DNA of 64,000 bases, taken from contig JBOEGZ010000005.1 of assembly GCA_050633705.1 (NCBI GenBank), forward strand, positions 186,001 to 250,000. Direction: 5' to 3'. Made by a program: the position numbers and the translations under genes. This document shows, piece by piece, positions 43,934-52,898 of the stretch. The stretch comes from JAJFHI01 sp050633705. GTDB lineage: Bacteria > Pseudomonadota > Alphaproteobacteria > Rhizobiales > Hyphomicrobiaceae. Within the stretch, counting starts at the first letter, position 1, and the number at the start of each line of letters is the position of its first letter. A model generated the notes under the pieces. That model saw only the letters and a list, made by a program, of their open reading frames with translations, had not been told where the DNA came from and did not search any database.

Positions 43934-46240
43934 ATGCAGAACGATCAATCATACAGCGATGACGACGAGGAAGCTGGCGGCGCCATTAACGTCGACCGCA
44001 TCCTTTATGCCGTGCGCAAGCGCTGGCGTATGATTGTTGCCATCGCCATCCTGGCCACCGTTATGTCGGTCGGGATCGTGTTGTGCCTACCATTACGGTA
44101 CGATGCGTCTGCAATTGTCCAAATTGATCCTCGCAAAAAAACGATCTCAGACCTCGACGGCGTTCTTGCCAACCTCAAAGCAGATGGCGCTGTGGTCGAT
44201 AGCGAACAGGAGATCATTCGCTCACGACGGATCGTGTTGCGTGTGATCGATGTCCTAAATCTCAGAAATGATCTGGAATTTACAGCACCTTCCCTTCTGC
44301 AAAAGGTCACAGCTTGGTTTGGTTTTGGCAAAGAAAAAAAGAAAAAGGGGTCGGAAGTTCGAAATGCCGAAACAAACCAAGATCCAATCGCAAGCCTCCT
44401 TGGCCCAGAAAAGTTAGGGCGTACGAACCCCGAAGCAGACGAAATTGCTGTTTCCTTTTTGCGCCGCCTTAAGGTCACCCGCATTCGCAAAACCCTTTTG
44501 ATTAATATCCGTTTTTCATCCTCTGACCCCGTCAAGACAGCGCGAATTGCGAACACAATCGCCGAAGTATATCTCAACGAACAAGTCGCAGAAAAACAGC
44601 GCGCAGCCGGCATTGCGACAAAAGCCCTGGAAAACAAATTAACGGAACTGCGCTTCAAACTGGCAGATGCCGAACGCAAGGTTGAAGAATACAAAGCCCA
44701 AAACAACATTTTCAATTCCGAAGGCCAAATTCTCTCTGAAAAACATTTGGCACGCCTACAAGAACAATTGGTAATGGCGCGCAACACAACCGCCGAAGCG
44801 CGTGCCAAATACGTGCAAGCCAGAGAGCTACGCGAGCAAGGTCTCTCCAACAATGCGATTACCGACGTGTTGGAAAGCAACACTGTCCGTTTACTCAAAG
44901 AACAGCTTGGAAGCGCATCGCAAAAATATGCTGAGTTGAGAACCAAATATGGCAACCGACATCCGTCTATCAAGAAGGCACGGGCTGAGCTTGATGATGT
45001 GCAACGGCGACTGAGTGCGGAAATATCGCGCCTCGTCGAGAATCTGGAAAACAAATATGAGATCGCGAGTCAGCGTGAAGTTGACTTGAAGTCAAGTTTG
45101 CAAGATTTGAAGACGCAGCAAGTTAAAGAGCGCAGAGCCGGCGTCAATTTAATGGACCTCGAACGCGAGTCTTCAACGACCAAGCAGCTTTATGAATCTC
45201 TTCTCGCCCGCTACAAACAAACAAGCGAAACACAAACCTTGCAGTTGCCTGATGCCCGAATTGTTGAGCAGGCAGACGCACCTCTATATCCCGCTTCGCC
45301 AAAACGCCGCCGCTTGGTTTTGGTTGCAGCTATCGCCGGCCTTGTTGTCGGCTTGATACTGGCGCTGGTGTTAGAGTTTGCCACCCTCGGTTTGGGCCGC
45401 CCAGAAGATGTTGAACAAGTCTTTGAGCTCAATCACCTATCGTCCTTGCCCCAAGTATCATTCGGCAACAACGAAGTCTTTGATCCATTGCAAGCCGTTC
45501 GTCTTGTCATAAAAGAACCAACCGGTTCTTTCGCCGAATCCGTGCGCGGTGTGCGGCGGGAAATTGACATCAATCGACCAATTCAAGGGGGCCCCAGTGT
45601 CATTCTCATTGCTGGCAGCTTGCCCGGTGAAGGCACCAGCATGACGGCATCAAATCTCGCGCATCATTATGCGATGACGGGCAACCGGGTGTTGCTGATT
45701 GATGCAGATTTGCGATTCATGGGTCTGTCACGCCAGCTCGCACCAGCGCGCCGCGTTGGCCTTGCAGATATTCTTGCCAATGGTCAACGTCCGGAAACGG
45801 CCATTCTGCGTGACACAACAACAGAATTACATTTTATGCCTGCCGCCGGCACGACGAGCCTCGCAACACCGAGCCCCGAGCTTCTTGCAGGTCCTCGCAT
45901 GGCGGCAGCTCTTAAATATTTGAAGTCTCAGTTCGATACGATCATTATTGACAGCCCACCACTCCTACCTGTGTTTGACGGCCGCATCCTTGCTGACTAC
46001 GCCGACCAAATCTTGTTTGTCACGACATGGCGAAAAACACCGAAACAATTGGCAAAGCGTGCACTCAAGACAATTCAGGTCAACCAACAAAAAATACTCG
46101 GTGTGATCGTTAATCAGGTTGCTCAAGATATTGTCGATGACAGTCGCGGAATTGCCTACCGGCCACAAAGTGTTTCTAATTTTAACGATCGCGTTAATAG
46201 GACTGAACAAAAAGTTAACCCGTATACCAAAGCTGCTTGA
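43934..46240 (+). CDS. Wzz/BY-kinase-type chain-length protein with altered Walker A
   Basis: 768 residues. Wzz domain (about 18-190), long periplasmic coiled coil (about 210-470, rich in Glu/Arg/Lys), a second membrane helix (about 455-480, LVLVAAIAGLVVGLILALVLEF), then a cytoplasmic MinD/BY-kinase domain. Walker A' (LLIDADLR) and Walker B (IIIDSPP) are intact, but the P-loop reads GSLPGEGTSM, with Thr568 where the lysine of GEGK(S/T) should be. The C-terminal tail has few tyrosines. It controls polymer length; ATP-dependent autophosphorylation may be lost. Confidence 0.92.
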   Translation: MQNDQSYSDDDEEAGGAINVDRILYAVRKRWRMIVAIAILATVMSVGIVLCLPLRYDASAIVQIDPRKKTISDLDGVLANLKADGAVVDSEQEIIRSRRIVLRVIDVLNLRNDLEFTAPSLLQKVTAWFGFGKEKKKKGSEVRNAETNQDPIASLLGPEKLGRTNPEADEIAVSFLRRLKVTRIRKTLLINIRFSSSDPVKTARIANTIAEVYLNEQVAEKQRAAGIATKALENKLTELRFKLADAERKVEEYKAQNNIFNSEGQILSEKHLARLQEQLVMARNTTAEARAKYVQARELREQGLSNNAITDVLESNTVRLLKEQLGSASQKYAELRTKYGNRHPSIKKARAELDDVQRRLSAEISRLVENLENKYEIASQREVDLKSSLQDLKTQQVKERRAGVNLMDLERESSTTKQLYESLLARYKQTSETQTLQLPDARIVEQADAPLYPASPKRRRLVLVAAIAGLVVGLILALVLEFATLGLGRPEDVEQVFELNHLSSLPQVSFGNNEVFDPLQAVRLVIKEPTGSFAESVRGVRREIDINRPIQGGPSVILIAGSLPGEGTSMTASNLAHHYAMTGNRVLLIDADLRFMGLSRQLAPARRVGLADILANGQRPETAILRDTTTELHFMPAAGTTSLATPSPELLAGPRMAAALKYLKSQFDTIIIDSPPLLPVFDGRILADYADQILFVTTWRKTPKQLAKRALKTIQVNQQKILGVIVNQVAQDIVDDSRGIAYRPQSVSNFNDRVNRTEQKVNPYTKAA

Positions 46241-46354
46241 CGACAAATGGTTTGTGAACAATTTCATTCAGCTAATTTTTAGATAGTTTATATAGAGTTT
46301 GACCATCAGTAAGCAAAACGCCCAAAAAGCGTTCAGCGCGTCTAAGGTCATCCA

Positions 46355-47842
46355 ATGTCAGCAAGCACCACAAACGTAACGACAAGTGATGCCGCAACAC
46401 CATGCGGCAATCCCACAACTTACAAACCATTAAAGCGGCGGTGGTCGCGTCGGGTCGCATCAGATCTTGTTGGGGCCGGTGATAGCGTTGCCATTATTAT
46501 CGGCGCTATTTTACCCGCCGCGATATATCAATACTATGGTGGCTTGCAAGCTGACTGGGCACTCATCATCCAATCTGCGGTGGCGGCGACCGTTGTCTTT
46601 CTCCTGTGCATGAAGTCATGGGGTATGTTCGATCTCAATCGTATGCATGACTTTCCCGTGTATCCTGAACGGATCTTGACGTCACTTATCCTCGCACTTC
46701 TCCTCGTCGTCGGCCTTGGGCTGCCGAAAGCCATTGAAAACAACCATCTATGGGTTTGGTATGCTGTGTGGAGTTCGGCCAGCTACACCTTGCTCCTGGG
46801 CAACCGCATCCTCGCGCACTTCATCCTCGGAAAAATGACAGCTCAAGGCGCGTTTAACCAACGTGTTGCCGTGTTCGGTGCTGGCCCGATCGCGCGCCGT
46901 TGCCATGACTTCCTCGCCAACCCCGCATTAGCGATCCGATTCGTTGGCGTCTTTGATGATCGCATGGGCGAAGATCGTATCAACCCTGAAGGATTGGAAG
47001 TTGCCGGCAAACTAAACGAACTCATCGAAGCAAGTCGGCGCAACGAGATCGATCAGATTATTGTCGCGCTGCCTCAGCAAGCCGACAGCCGAATTCAAAA
47101 CATCGTCGACAAACTGAAGCAACTCCCCGTTAGCATTCACATTGTCACACACATTTCATCCGACCTTTTGGCGAAGAATGCTCCAACTCACAAGGTTTCC
47201 AGTATCGGGCCTGTCGGCCTGCTTGACGTCAAGAGAAAACCGTTGGCTGACTGGGCTCCATTCGTCAAACGCGCAGAAGATGCCATACTTGGAACTTTCT
47301 TCTTTGTCTTAAGCTTGCCATTCTATCCAATAATCGCAGCCTTTATTAAATTGGAGAGCAAGGGGCCTGTTGTATTCAAACAGCACCGGCGCGGTTTGAA
47401 CGGAAAAGAAATTGAAGTCCTTAAATTTCGCACCATGACTGTCATTGAAACGGGGTCTGATGTGAAACAGGCGGCAAAAAATGACCCGCGGATAACACGC
47501 GTTGGCGCATTCCTTCGCCGCCTTAGCCTCGATGAATTGCCACAACTTTGGAACGTTGTTCGTGGTGAAATGAGCTTGGTTGGCCCGCGTCCTCATGCCC
47601 TCGTACACGACGAGGAATACAGCAAGATTATTGAGCAATATGCCAACCGGCACCAAGTTAAACCTGGTATTACAGGGCTAGCACAAGTCTATGGTTTCCG
47701 CGGTGAAACATCGACGCCGGGTAAAATGGAAGGCCGCATCGACATGGACATCAAATATATTGATGCCTGGTCATTATGGCTCGATCTGAAAATTATTTCC
47801 CGCACATGGTGGGTCGTACTTTCTGGAAAGAATGCGCACTAG
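46355..47842 (+). CDS. Undecaprenyl-phosphate sugar phosphotransferase (WcaJ/PssY type)
   Basis: 495 residues: four or five N-terminal membrane helices, a Rossmann-like CoA-binding region (VAVFGAGPIARRC), then the catalytic domain with KFRTMTV, DELPQLWNVVRGEMSLVGPRPH and KPGITGLAQVYGFRG. It transfers a sugar-1-phosphate, usually glucose, to undecaprenyl phosphate and starts the repeat unit. It follows the Wzz gene by 114 bp. Confidence 0.95.
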   Translation: MSASTTNVTTSDAATPCGNPTTYKPLKRRWSRRVASDLVGAGDSVAIIIGAILPAAIYQYYGGLQADWALIIQSAVAATVVFLLCMKSWGMFDLNRMHDFPVYPERILTSLILALLLVVGLGLPKAIENNHLWVWYAVWSSASYTLLLGNRILAHFILGKMTAQGAFNQRVAVFGAGPIARRCHDFLANPALAIRFVGVFDDRMGEDRINPEGLEVAGKLNELIEASRRNEIDQIIVALPQQADSRIQNIVDKLKQLPVSIHIVTHISSDLLAKNAPTHKVSSIGPVGLLDVKRKPLADWAPFVKRAEDAILGTFFFVLSLPFYPIIAAFIKLESKGPVVFKQHRRGLNGKEIEVLKFRTMTVIETGSDVKQAAKNDPRITRVGAFLRRLSLDELPQLWNVVRGEMSLVGPRPHALVHDEEYSKIIEQYANRHQVKPGITGLAQVYGFRGETSTPGKMEGRIDMDIKYIDAWSLWLDLKIISRTWWVVLSGKNAH

Positions 47843-47855
47843 AGCAAATGCAATT

Positions 47856-47930
47856 CGGTATGAGCAGGTTGGCAGATCTAAGCCTCTCATCCTGCCCATA
47901 CGACCGACCAGATTGCACATGCTCATACCG
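47856..47930 (+). repeat. 11-bp inverted repeat before the wzy-like gene
   Basis: CGGTATGAGCA (47856-47866) and TGCTCATACCG (47920-47930) are perfect inverted copies 53 bases apart, the right arm ending 14 bases before the wzy-like ATG. A folded message could mask the ribosome site. It could also be a protein-binding site. Confidence 0.7.
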
Positions 47931-47944
47931 GTAAGAACATGTAA

Positions 47945-49312
47945 ATGAAACGTGCAGCAAAGATAATGGCACCCCTACCGATCATCATCCTGGTGATCAG
48001 CTTCTTGTGCCCAACTGAGCTTTCACTGCACATTGGCAGCCTCAGGCTTCCTCCCCATCGTGTCGCCTTGTTACTCCTTTTGCCACTGGCGTTGATGCGC
48101 ATTCTATCTCGCCCCGATATTCATATCAAAAGCTTCGACATCTTTTTCATCCTGTTCAACGTCTGGACGGTGGTTGTATTCACCTACAACGAAGAGGGAC
48201 TAGCAGGCTTTATCTTTGGCGGTTCACTCGCACTCGAAAGCCTGGGCGCTTACATGATCGCACGCGCCTGGATCCGTGACCTACCAACCTTCCAAGCTTC
48301 ACTGCGCGTCATCGCATTGGGCGTGATTACAGCGGCTCTATTTGCCATGCCCGAGACTTTTCTTGGCAAAACCTTTACGCACGACTTTCTTGCAAAAGTC
48401 ACAGGTTATTATCATCCCACCGGCACAGAAACCCGCCTCGGTTTGACCCGTGCATACGGCACCTTCGACCATCCCATCCACTACGGCACATTCTGCGCTG
48501 GCTTATTGGCCCTGTTCTGGTTCGGCGAACGCCGCGTTGGCGGTAAACGAAAGAAAGCTGCCTTATTGTTTGGGGCAACGTTTCTCGGACTTTCTTCCGC
48601 GCCCATTCTCTGTCTAATTCTGCAAACCAGTTTGATCACATGGGAAAAGATTTCGCGCGGCATCGCTTCAAGAGTCTCACTTACTTTGGCGTTGTTGTCT
48701 GTCCTTTACATTGGCGCATCGTTGATCAGCACGCGATCTCCAATTGCATTTATTGCGACCGGCATGACGCTCGATCCTTGGACGGGATACTATCGCCTCA
48801 AGATTTGGGAACATGGGATGGAGAACGTGTGGGCAAACCCATGGTTTGGAATTGGCCTCGGCGATTGGGAACGACCATGGTGGATGGTATCCTCAACGGT
48901 CGACGCGTTCTGGCTCGTGATTGCCATGCGCGGCGGCATACCGACATTCTTGCTGCTGGCAGTTGCGATTGTTTTGATCACACGCGCGGTTGTCAAAAAC
49001 CAAAGCAAGCTTGCCGATCCGACAGCACGACGTCTTGTAGCCGGCTGGCTAATTTCGTTGATTGCTCTGAGCTTAATCGGCTGTACGGTGCACTACTGGA
49101 ACGTCCTGCATTCCTATTACTTCTTCTTCGTCGGATTGGCGGGCTGGCTTGCTGATCCGAGAAAAGTCTCTTTGAAAAGCTACGCAAAACGTCGCCAACA
49201 AAGAGGCAAATCACAAAAAATGCGACCGCGTGCACCACCTCGACCAGCCACCCAACACCCATCGCAACCACCGTTGTGGCCACAGCCGGGCTACGGACCA
49301 GCACTTGCGTAA
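47945..49312 (+). CDS. wzy: O-antigen ligase/polymerase-like membrane protein (Wzy type)
   Basis: 455 residues with about eleven membrane helices and a periplasmic loop containing the YGTFDHPIHYG region, as in Wzy_C proteins. It presumably joins repeat units. The last 60 residues are cytoplasmic, basic and proline-rich (RPATQHPSQPPLWPQPG). The ribosome site is weak and lies beside the inverted repeat. Confidence 0.83.
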   Translation: MKRAAKIMAPLPIIILVISFLCPTELSLHIGSLRLPPHRVALLLLLPLALMRILSRPDIHIKSFDIFFILFNVWTVVVFTYNEEGLAGFIFGGSLALESLGAYMIARAWIRDLPTFQASLRVIALGVITAALFAMPETFLGKTFTHDFLAKVTGYYHPTGTETRLGLTRAYGTFDHPIHYGTFCAGLLALFWFGERRVGGKRKKAALLFGATFLGLSSAPILCLILQTSLITWEKISRGIASRVSLTLALLSVLYIGASLISTRSPIAFIATGMTLDPWTGYYRLKIWEHGMENVWANPWFGIGLGDWERPWWMVSSTVDAFWLVIAMRGGIPTFLLLAVAIVLITRAVVKNQSKLADPTARRLVAGWLISLIALSLIGCTVHYWNVLHSYYFFFVGLAGWLADPRKVSLKSYAKRRQQRGKSQKMRPRAPPRPATQHPSQPPLWPQPGYGPALA

Positions 49313-49415
49313 GGGTGAAAATTTAGTTCCAGTGAATTACTTATGACCAACGCGCTTCACCAATCAAACTCGGAACACGAGGCGACTTATTGTTTGGACG
49401 TAAACACCTGTGGAA

Positions 49416-50696
49416 CTAAGCTGCGAAACTATCGGGTTTAAGACTTTCAGAACGCTTGCACCCAGCACACTTTTTATGACCGCTCGAACATTTAGATTTG
49501 GCCGATTTTAAAATTGAAATCTCAACCATCTTATTGAAAATTAACTCTGCTTTCGCATCCCAGCTTTCGCCTGCGATGCGCTGACGGGCCAAGAGAGGCG
49601 AATAATCGGCCATCAAAGCATGGCGAAGTTTCAGCGCAAATGTTTCTGCATCGTGAGCGACACAGACAAGGTCTCGCCAAGGCTCAAGTGCTGGAAAATC
49701 AGTCGTCACGACAGGGCGTCCGACGGCAAGGTATTCTTTCAACTTGATCGGATTACAGGCCTTGATCCACTCACTCTTGTTCCACGGCATAATCAAGGCA
49801 TCCATCGCTGCCATATAGCTTGCAATCGCATCGTAGGGTTTGCGGCCAAGCAACGTGACATTGTCCAAACCACACCAATCGGATGGCAATGAACACCCTC
49901 CAACCAGAACAAACTGAACATCTGGCATCGCGCCTGCAACTTTGAGAAATAAATCCGGATCGAAAGTGTGATGATCAATGCCGCCAATAAACCCAACGCG
50001 TGGATGGTCCATGAACATCATTTCCGAAGGCCCGTTTTTAGGGCTATCACCAGCTTCAACAAAGGCGTCAAAGTCAACTCCATGCGTCACAAGCAGGCCT
50101 TGCTTAACCTGACTGTTTTCTTCTTCTTTCAAATGATCAGCAGAATAAACAACCAAATCGGCCTGCGCTTTCAACTTGGAAATCTGTGCCGTCAGTCTTT
50201 CAGGGTTGCCTTCGGGAAAGGCTTCAAAACGGTCGGTGCGTTGTAGAACCATTGCAACATGATCGATTTCATCGACCAACCGGGCACCTGTTGGACAGTG
50301 CATCCACAACAAAGGTTTCTTAATTCCAGCTTGCCGCGCCATCATTCGAACTTGCGGTGCAAGTGCCCAATTTGACAGCTTCTCACCCCGGCCACCTGGC
50401 AGTACGAGCGGTGAGGTAACCCAGAAATTATTTTCAACGCGTACCACACCGCGCGCAAAACTCTTTGCCTTACGCGCGATCCGCGCGAAAAATGCTTTGT
50501 CTTGAGACGGCTTTGGCATTCGCACGCCAAGGGAATTGACGAATAAAACCGGACACTTCTTGGCAATTCGACGCATGATCTGGAAGTCGAAGTGTCCGCG
50601 GTTATGATACCACCAGTCTTCCCCGCCAATGCAGATGATTCCATCGAATGCAACGTGTTGCATATCCATTGCCATAACATCTCCCCCAGCGGTCAT
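49416..50696 (-). CDS. GT-B glycosyltransferase with cysteine-containing tail
   Basis: 426 residues. The N-terminal half begins with GIICIGGEDWWYHNRGHFD, and the C-terminal half has the GT-B nucleotide-sugar site (VGFIGGIDHHTFDPDL, FVLVGGCSLP, KLKEYLAVGRPVVTTDFP). It resembles TuaH-type glycosyltransferases. The C-terminal tail holds CSSGHKKCAGCKR, which may bind a metal or simply be variable. It faces wzy convergently and the GT2 gene divergently. Confidence 0.85.
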   Translation of the reverse strand: MTAGGDVMAMDMQHVAFDGIICIGGEDWWYHNRGHFDFQIMRRIAKKCPVLFVNSLGVRMPKPSQDKAFFARIARKAKSFARGVVRVENNFWVTSPLVLPGGRGEKLSNWALAPQVRMMARQAGIKKPLLWMHCPTGARLVDEIDHVAMVLQRTDRFEAFPEGNPERLTAQISKLKAQADLVVYSADHLKEEENSQVKQGLLVTHGVDFDAFVEAGDSPKNGPSEMMFMDHPRVGFIGGIDHHTFDPDLFLKVAGAMPDVQFVLVGGCSLPSDWCGLDNVTLLGRKPYDAIASYMAAMDALIMPWNKSEWIKACNPIKLKEYLAVGRPVVTTDFPALEPWRDLVCVAHDAETFALKLRHALMADYSPLLARQRIAGESWDAKAELIFNKMVEISILKSAKSKCSSGHKKCAGCKRSESLKPDSFAA

Positions 50697-50959
50697 AGTC
50701 TTTATCCTTGCTTCAATTGAGCATTGTTCGGCGTATTGAAGCCGGCAAATCCGCCTACACAGCTGCTTCGAATGCTACGGCCTGCATTGTCTTCACTTGG
50801 CGTTAAGCATTCGTTGCAGGGATGACAGTTTTTTTACACGCCCAAAGCCTTATTTAACTGCCGCTTAGGTTGATGATTGTAGGTTCATCGCATCGCACCC
50901 TTGTTTCGACAGGCAAGTGCGACGTAAAACTTGGGCTGGGGGCAGGTTTGCATCGCGTG

Positions 50960-51997
50960 ATGAACGATCACACAAACATCGAAGTTTCAATCATTATCGT
51001 AAGTTACAATACTTGCGAAATGACACTGGATGCATTGCGGTCAGTGACAACAGAAACTCATACCCCAACCTATGAGTTGCTGGTCGTTGATAATAATTCC
51101 AGTGATGGCTCTGCCGAGGCAATTGCCAAACATATTCCCGAAGCCAAGCTCTTTGCGCTGGAGGAGAATATCGGTTTTGCTGGCGCGAATAATCTTGCAG
51201 CAAAAAAAGCGCGCGGGCGCTTTATCTTATTGCTAAACCCCGACACGGTTGTCCTAAACGGTGCTATTGAACACGTCATAGAGTTCGCCAAAGCCAATAT
51301 GGAAGCTAAAATTTGGGGCGGGCGCACTGTCTATGGTGACGGCAATCTCAACCCCTATTCCTGCTGGGGGCAGATGACACTTTGGAACACATTCTGCCGC
51401 ACAACAGGGTTAGCTGGCATCTTTCCAAAAAGTGAGTTTTTCAATTCTGAAACATATGGTGCTTGGCCGCGCGACATCGTACGCCACGTTGATATTGTCA
51501 CGGGTTGTTTCTTTCTTATCGAACGCAATTTCTGGAACGAACTCGGTGGCTTCGACCCGGCCTTCTTCATGTACGGTGAAGAAGCTGATTTGTGTTTGCG
51601 TGCAAAAGCCGTTGGTGCCCATCCACTGATCACGCCTAAAGCCACGCTTGTCCACTATGGCGGAGCATCAGAGAACACCCAATCAGGAAAAATGATCAAA
51701 CTGCTGGCCGCCAAGGCAACTTTAATCAAGCGTCATTTCCCATCGCATCAGGTGCAGCTCGCCCTAGCACTTCTACAGGCATGGCCATTGTCACGCTGGC
51801 TCGTACTACGCCTGTTTGCAATGATGCCCGGGGGTGGGCATCACCTTGAAACGGCCAAAACCTGGCATGCCGTTTGGCAACAACGTGAAAAATGGAAATC
51901 AGGCTGGTCGTTGGATCATAGAGACAAACCAACAAACAACAGTTCTAACGTGACGTCTCTTTCGACCAACGTTGAGACGACTGCCGCCATATACTAA
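50960..51997 (+). CDS. Family 2 glycosyltransferase (rhamnosyltransferase-like)
   Basis: 345 residues from ATG 50960; the frame opens at 50870 but homology starts at EVSIIIVSYNT. GT-A motifs: VVDNNSSDGS, LLLNPDTV (DxD-like NPDT), the acceptor region CFFLIERNFWNELGGFDPAFFMYGEEADLCLRA with the catalytic ED. The C-terminal 80 residues are variable. It adds a sugar to the lipid-linked repeat unit. Confidence 0.9.
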   Translation: MNDHTNIEVSIIIVSYNTCEMTLDALRSVTTETHTPTYELLVVDNNSSDGSAEAIAKHIPEAKLFALEENIGFAGANNLAAKKARGRFILLLNPDTVVLNGAIEHVIEFAKANMEAKIWGGRTVYGDGNLNPYSCWGQMTLWNTFCRTTGLAGIFPKSEFFNSETYGAWPRDIVRHVDIVTGCFFLIERNFWNELGGFDPAFFMYGEEADLCLRAKAVGAHPLITPKATLVHYGGASENTQSGKMIKLLAAKATLIKRHFPSHQVQLALALLQAWPLSRWLVLRLFAMMPGGGHHLETAKTWHAVWQQREKWKSGWSLDHRDKPTNNSSNVTSLSTNVETTAAIY

Positions 51998-52019
51998 TGA
52001 GTTCTTAAAGGACCAAGAC

Positions 52020-52898
52020 ATGCAACTAAACCTGACACCTGCTTTGGCAAAATGCCATACCGCATGTTCACAAGAACACGGGCCCATCGCCTATACCATC
52101 GGCACACTCGTCAACAACCGTGAGATGTACGATGCACTGGTTGCCTCTTTTGTCGCCAACGGTTTTACAGAAAATGATTGCGAATACCTCTTCATCGACA
52201 ACACGGGCGACAATCAAACCTGCGCTTATCGCGGCCTTGATGCTGTTTTAAATTCAGCACGTGGTCGCCATGTTATTTTATGCCACCAAGATGTTATTCT
52301 ACTCGACGACAACCGCGCTGTTCTTGATGCTCAGCTTGATAATTTAACAAAGAATGACCCCAATTGGGCACTTGCAGGTAACGCTGGTGGCGTGACACCT
52401 GGACAACTGGCGTTGCGCATTACTGACCCTCACGGCGATGATCAACATGTCTGTGAATTACCGACCCGCGTCATGAGCTTGGATGAAAACTTCATTATTG
52501 TTCGGTCCGAGTCACGACTTGGCTTTTCGCATGACTTGAGCGGCTTTCATTTCTATGGTGCCGACATCTGCCTTCACGCGGATGTCATGGGACGCACCGC
52601 CTACGTCATTGACTTCCACTTGAAACATCTCTCTGGTGGCTTCAAGGATCAAATGTTTGAGGACATGAAATTCCTATTCCAAAAAAAATGGTCTCGTGCG
52701 ATGGCACCGCGCTGGCTTCAAACCACGTGCAGTCTAATGCGCCTTACCGGTGACCCTGTCGGCCAACTAGCAAGCCAAATCACAACGCGGCCATATGCGA
52801 AATTCAAACGTATGATGACCCATGACGGTGGGTGGTCTGGTAAAAGTGAACAAACTGCTGAATTGAAAAAAGCCCAACAGGCAAATGCAAACCGCTAG
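52020..52898 (+). CDS. Glycosyltransferase-like protein (GT-A fold)
   Basis: 292 residues from ATG 52020 with AAAGGA upstream. It has the early elements of a GT-A enzyme: a first strand with IGTLVNN, YLFIDNTGDN, GRHVILCHQDVILLDD (a DxD-like site) and LSGFHFYGADICLHADVMG, resembling a small family of capsule glycosyltransferases. Overlaps the flippase start by 14 bp, so it belongs to the same operon. Confidence 0.75.
   Translation: MQLNLTPALAKCHTACSQEHGPIAYTIGTLVNNREMYDALVASFVANGFTENDCEYLFIDNTGDNQTCAYRGLDAVLNSARGRHVILCHQDVILLDDNRAVLDAQLDNLTKNDPNWALAGNAGGVTPGQLALRITDPHGDDQHVCELPTRVMSLDENFIIVRSESRLGFSHDLSGFHFYGADICLHADVMGRTAYVIDFHLKHLSGGFKDQMFEDMKFLFQKKWSRAMAPRWLQTTCSLMRLTGDPVGQLASQITTRPYAKFKRMMTHDGGWSGKSEQTAELKKAQQANANR

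Noticed and set aside
44005..45054. A 349-codon open frame on the minus strand inside the Wzz/BY-kinase gene
   Set aside because: The plus-strand protein is clearly conserved and the antisense translation is Ser/Arg-rich without domains; a composition-driven shadow.
49323..49419. 9-bp inverted repeat TTAGTTCCA/TGGAACTAA between wzy and the convergent glycosyltransferase gene
   Set aside because: The arms are 79 bases apart, one overlaps a stop codon, and no T run follows; likely chance.
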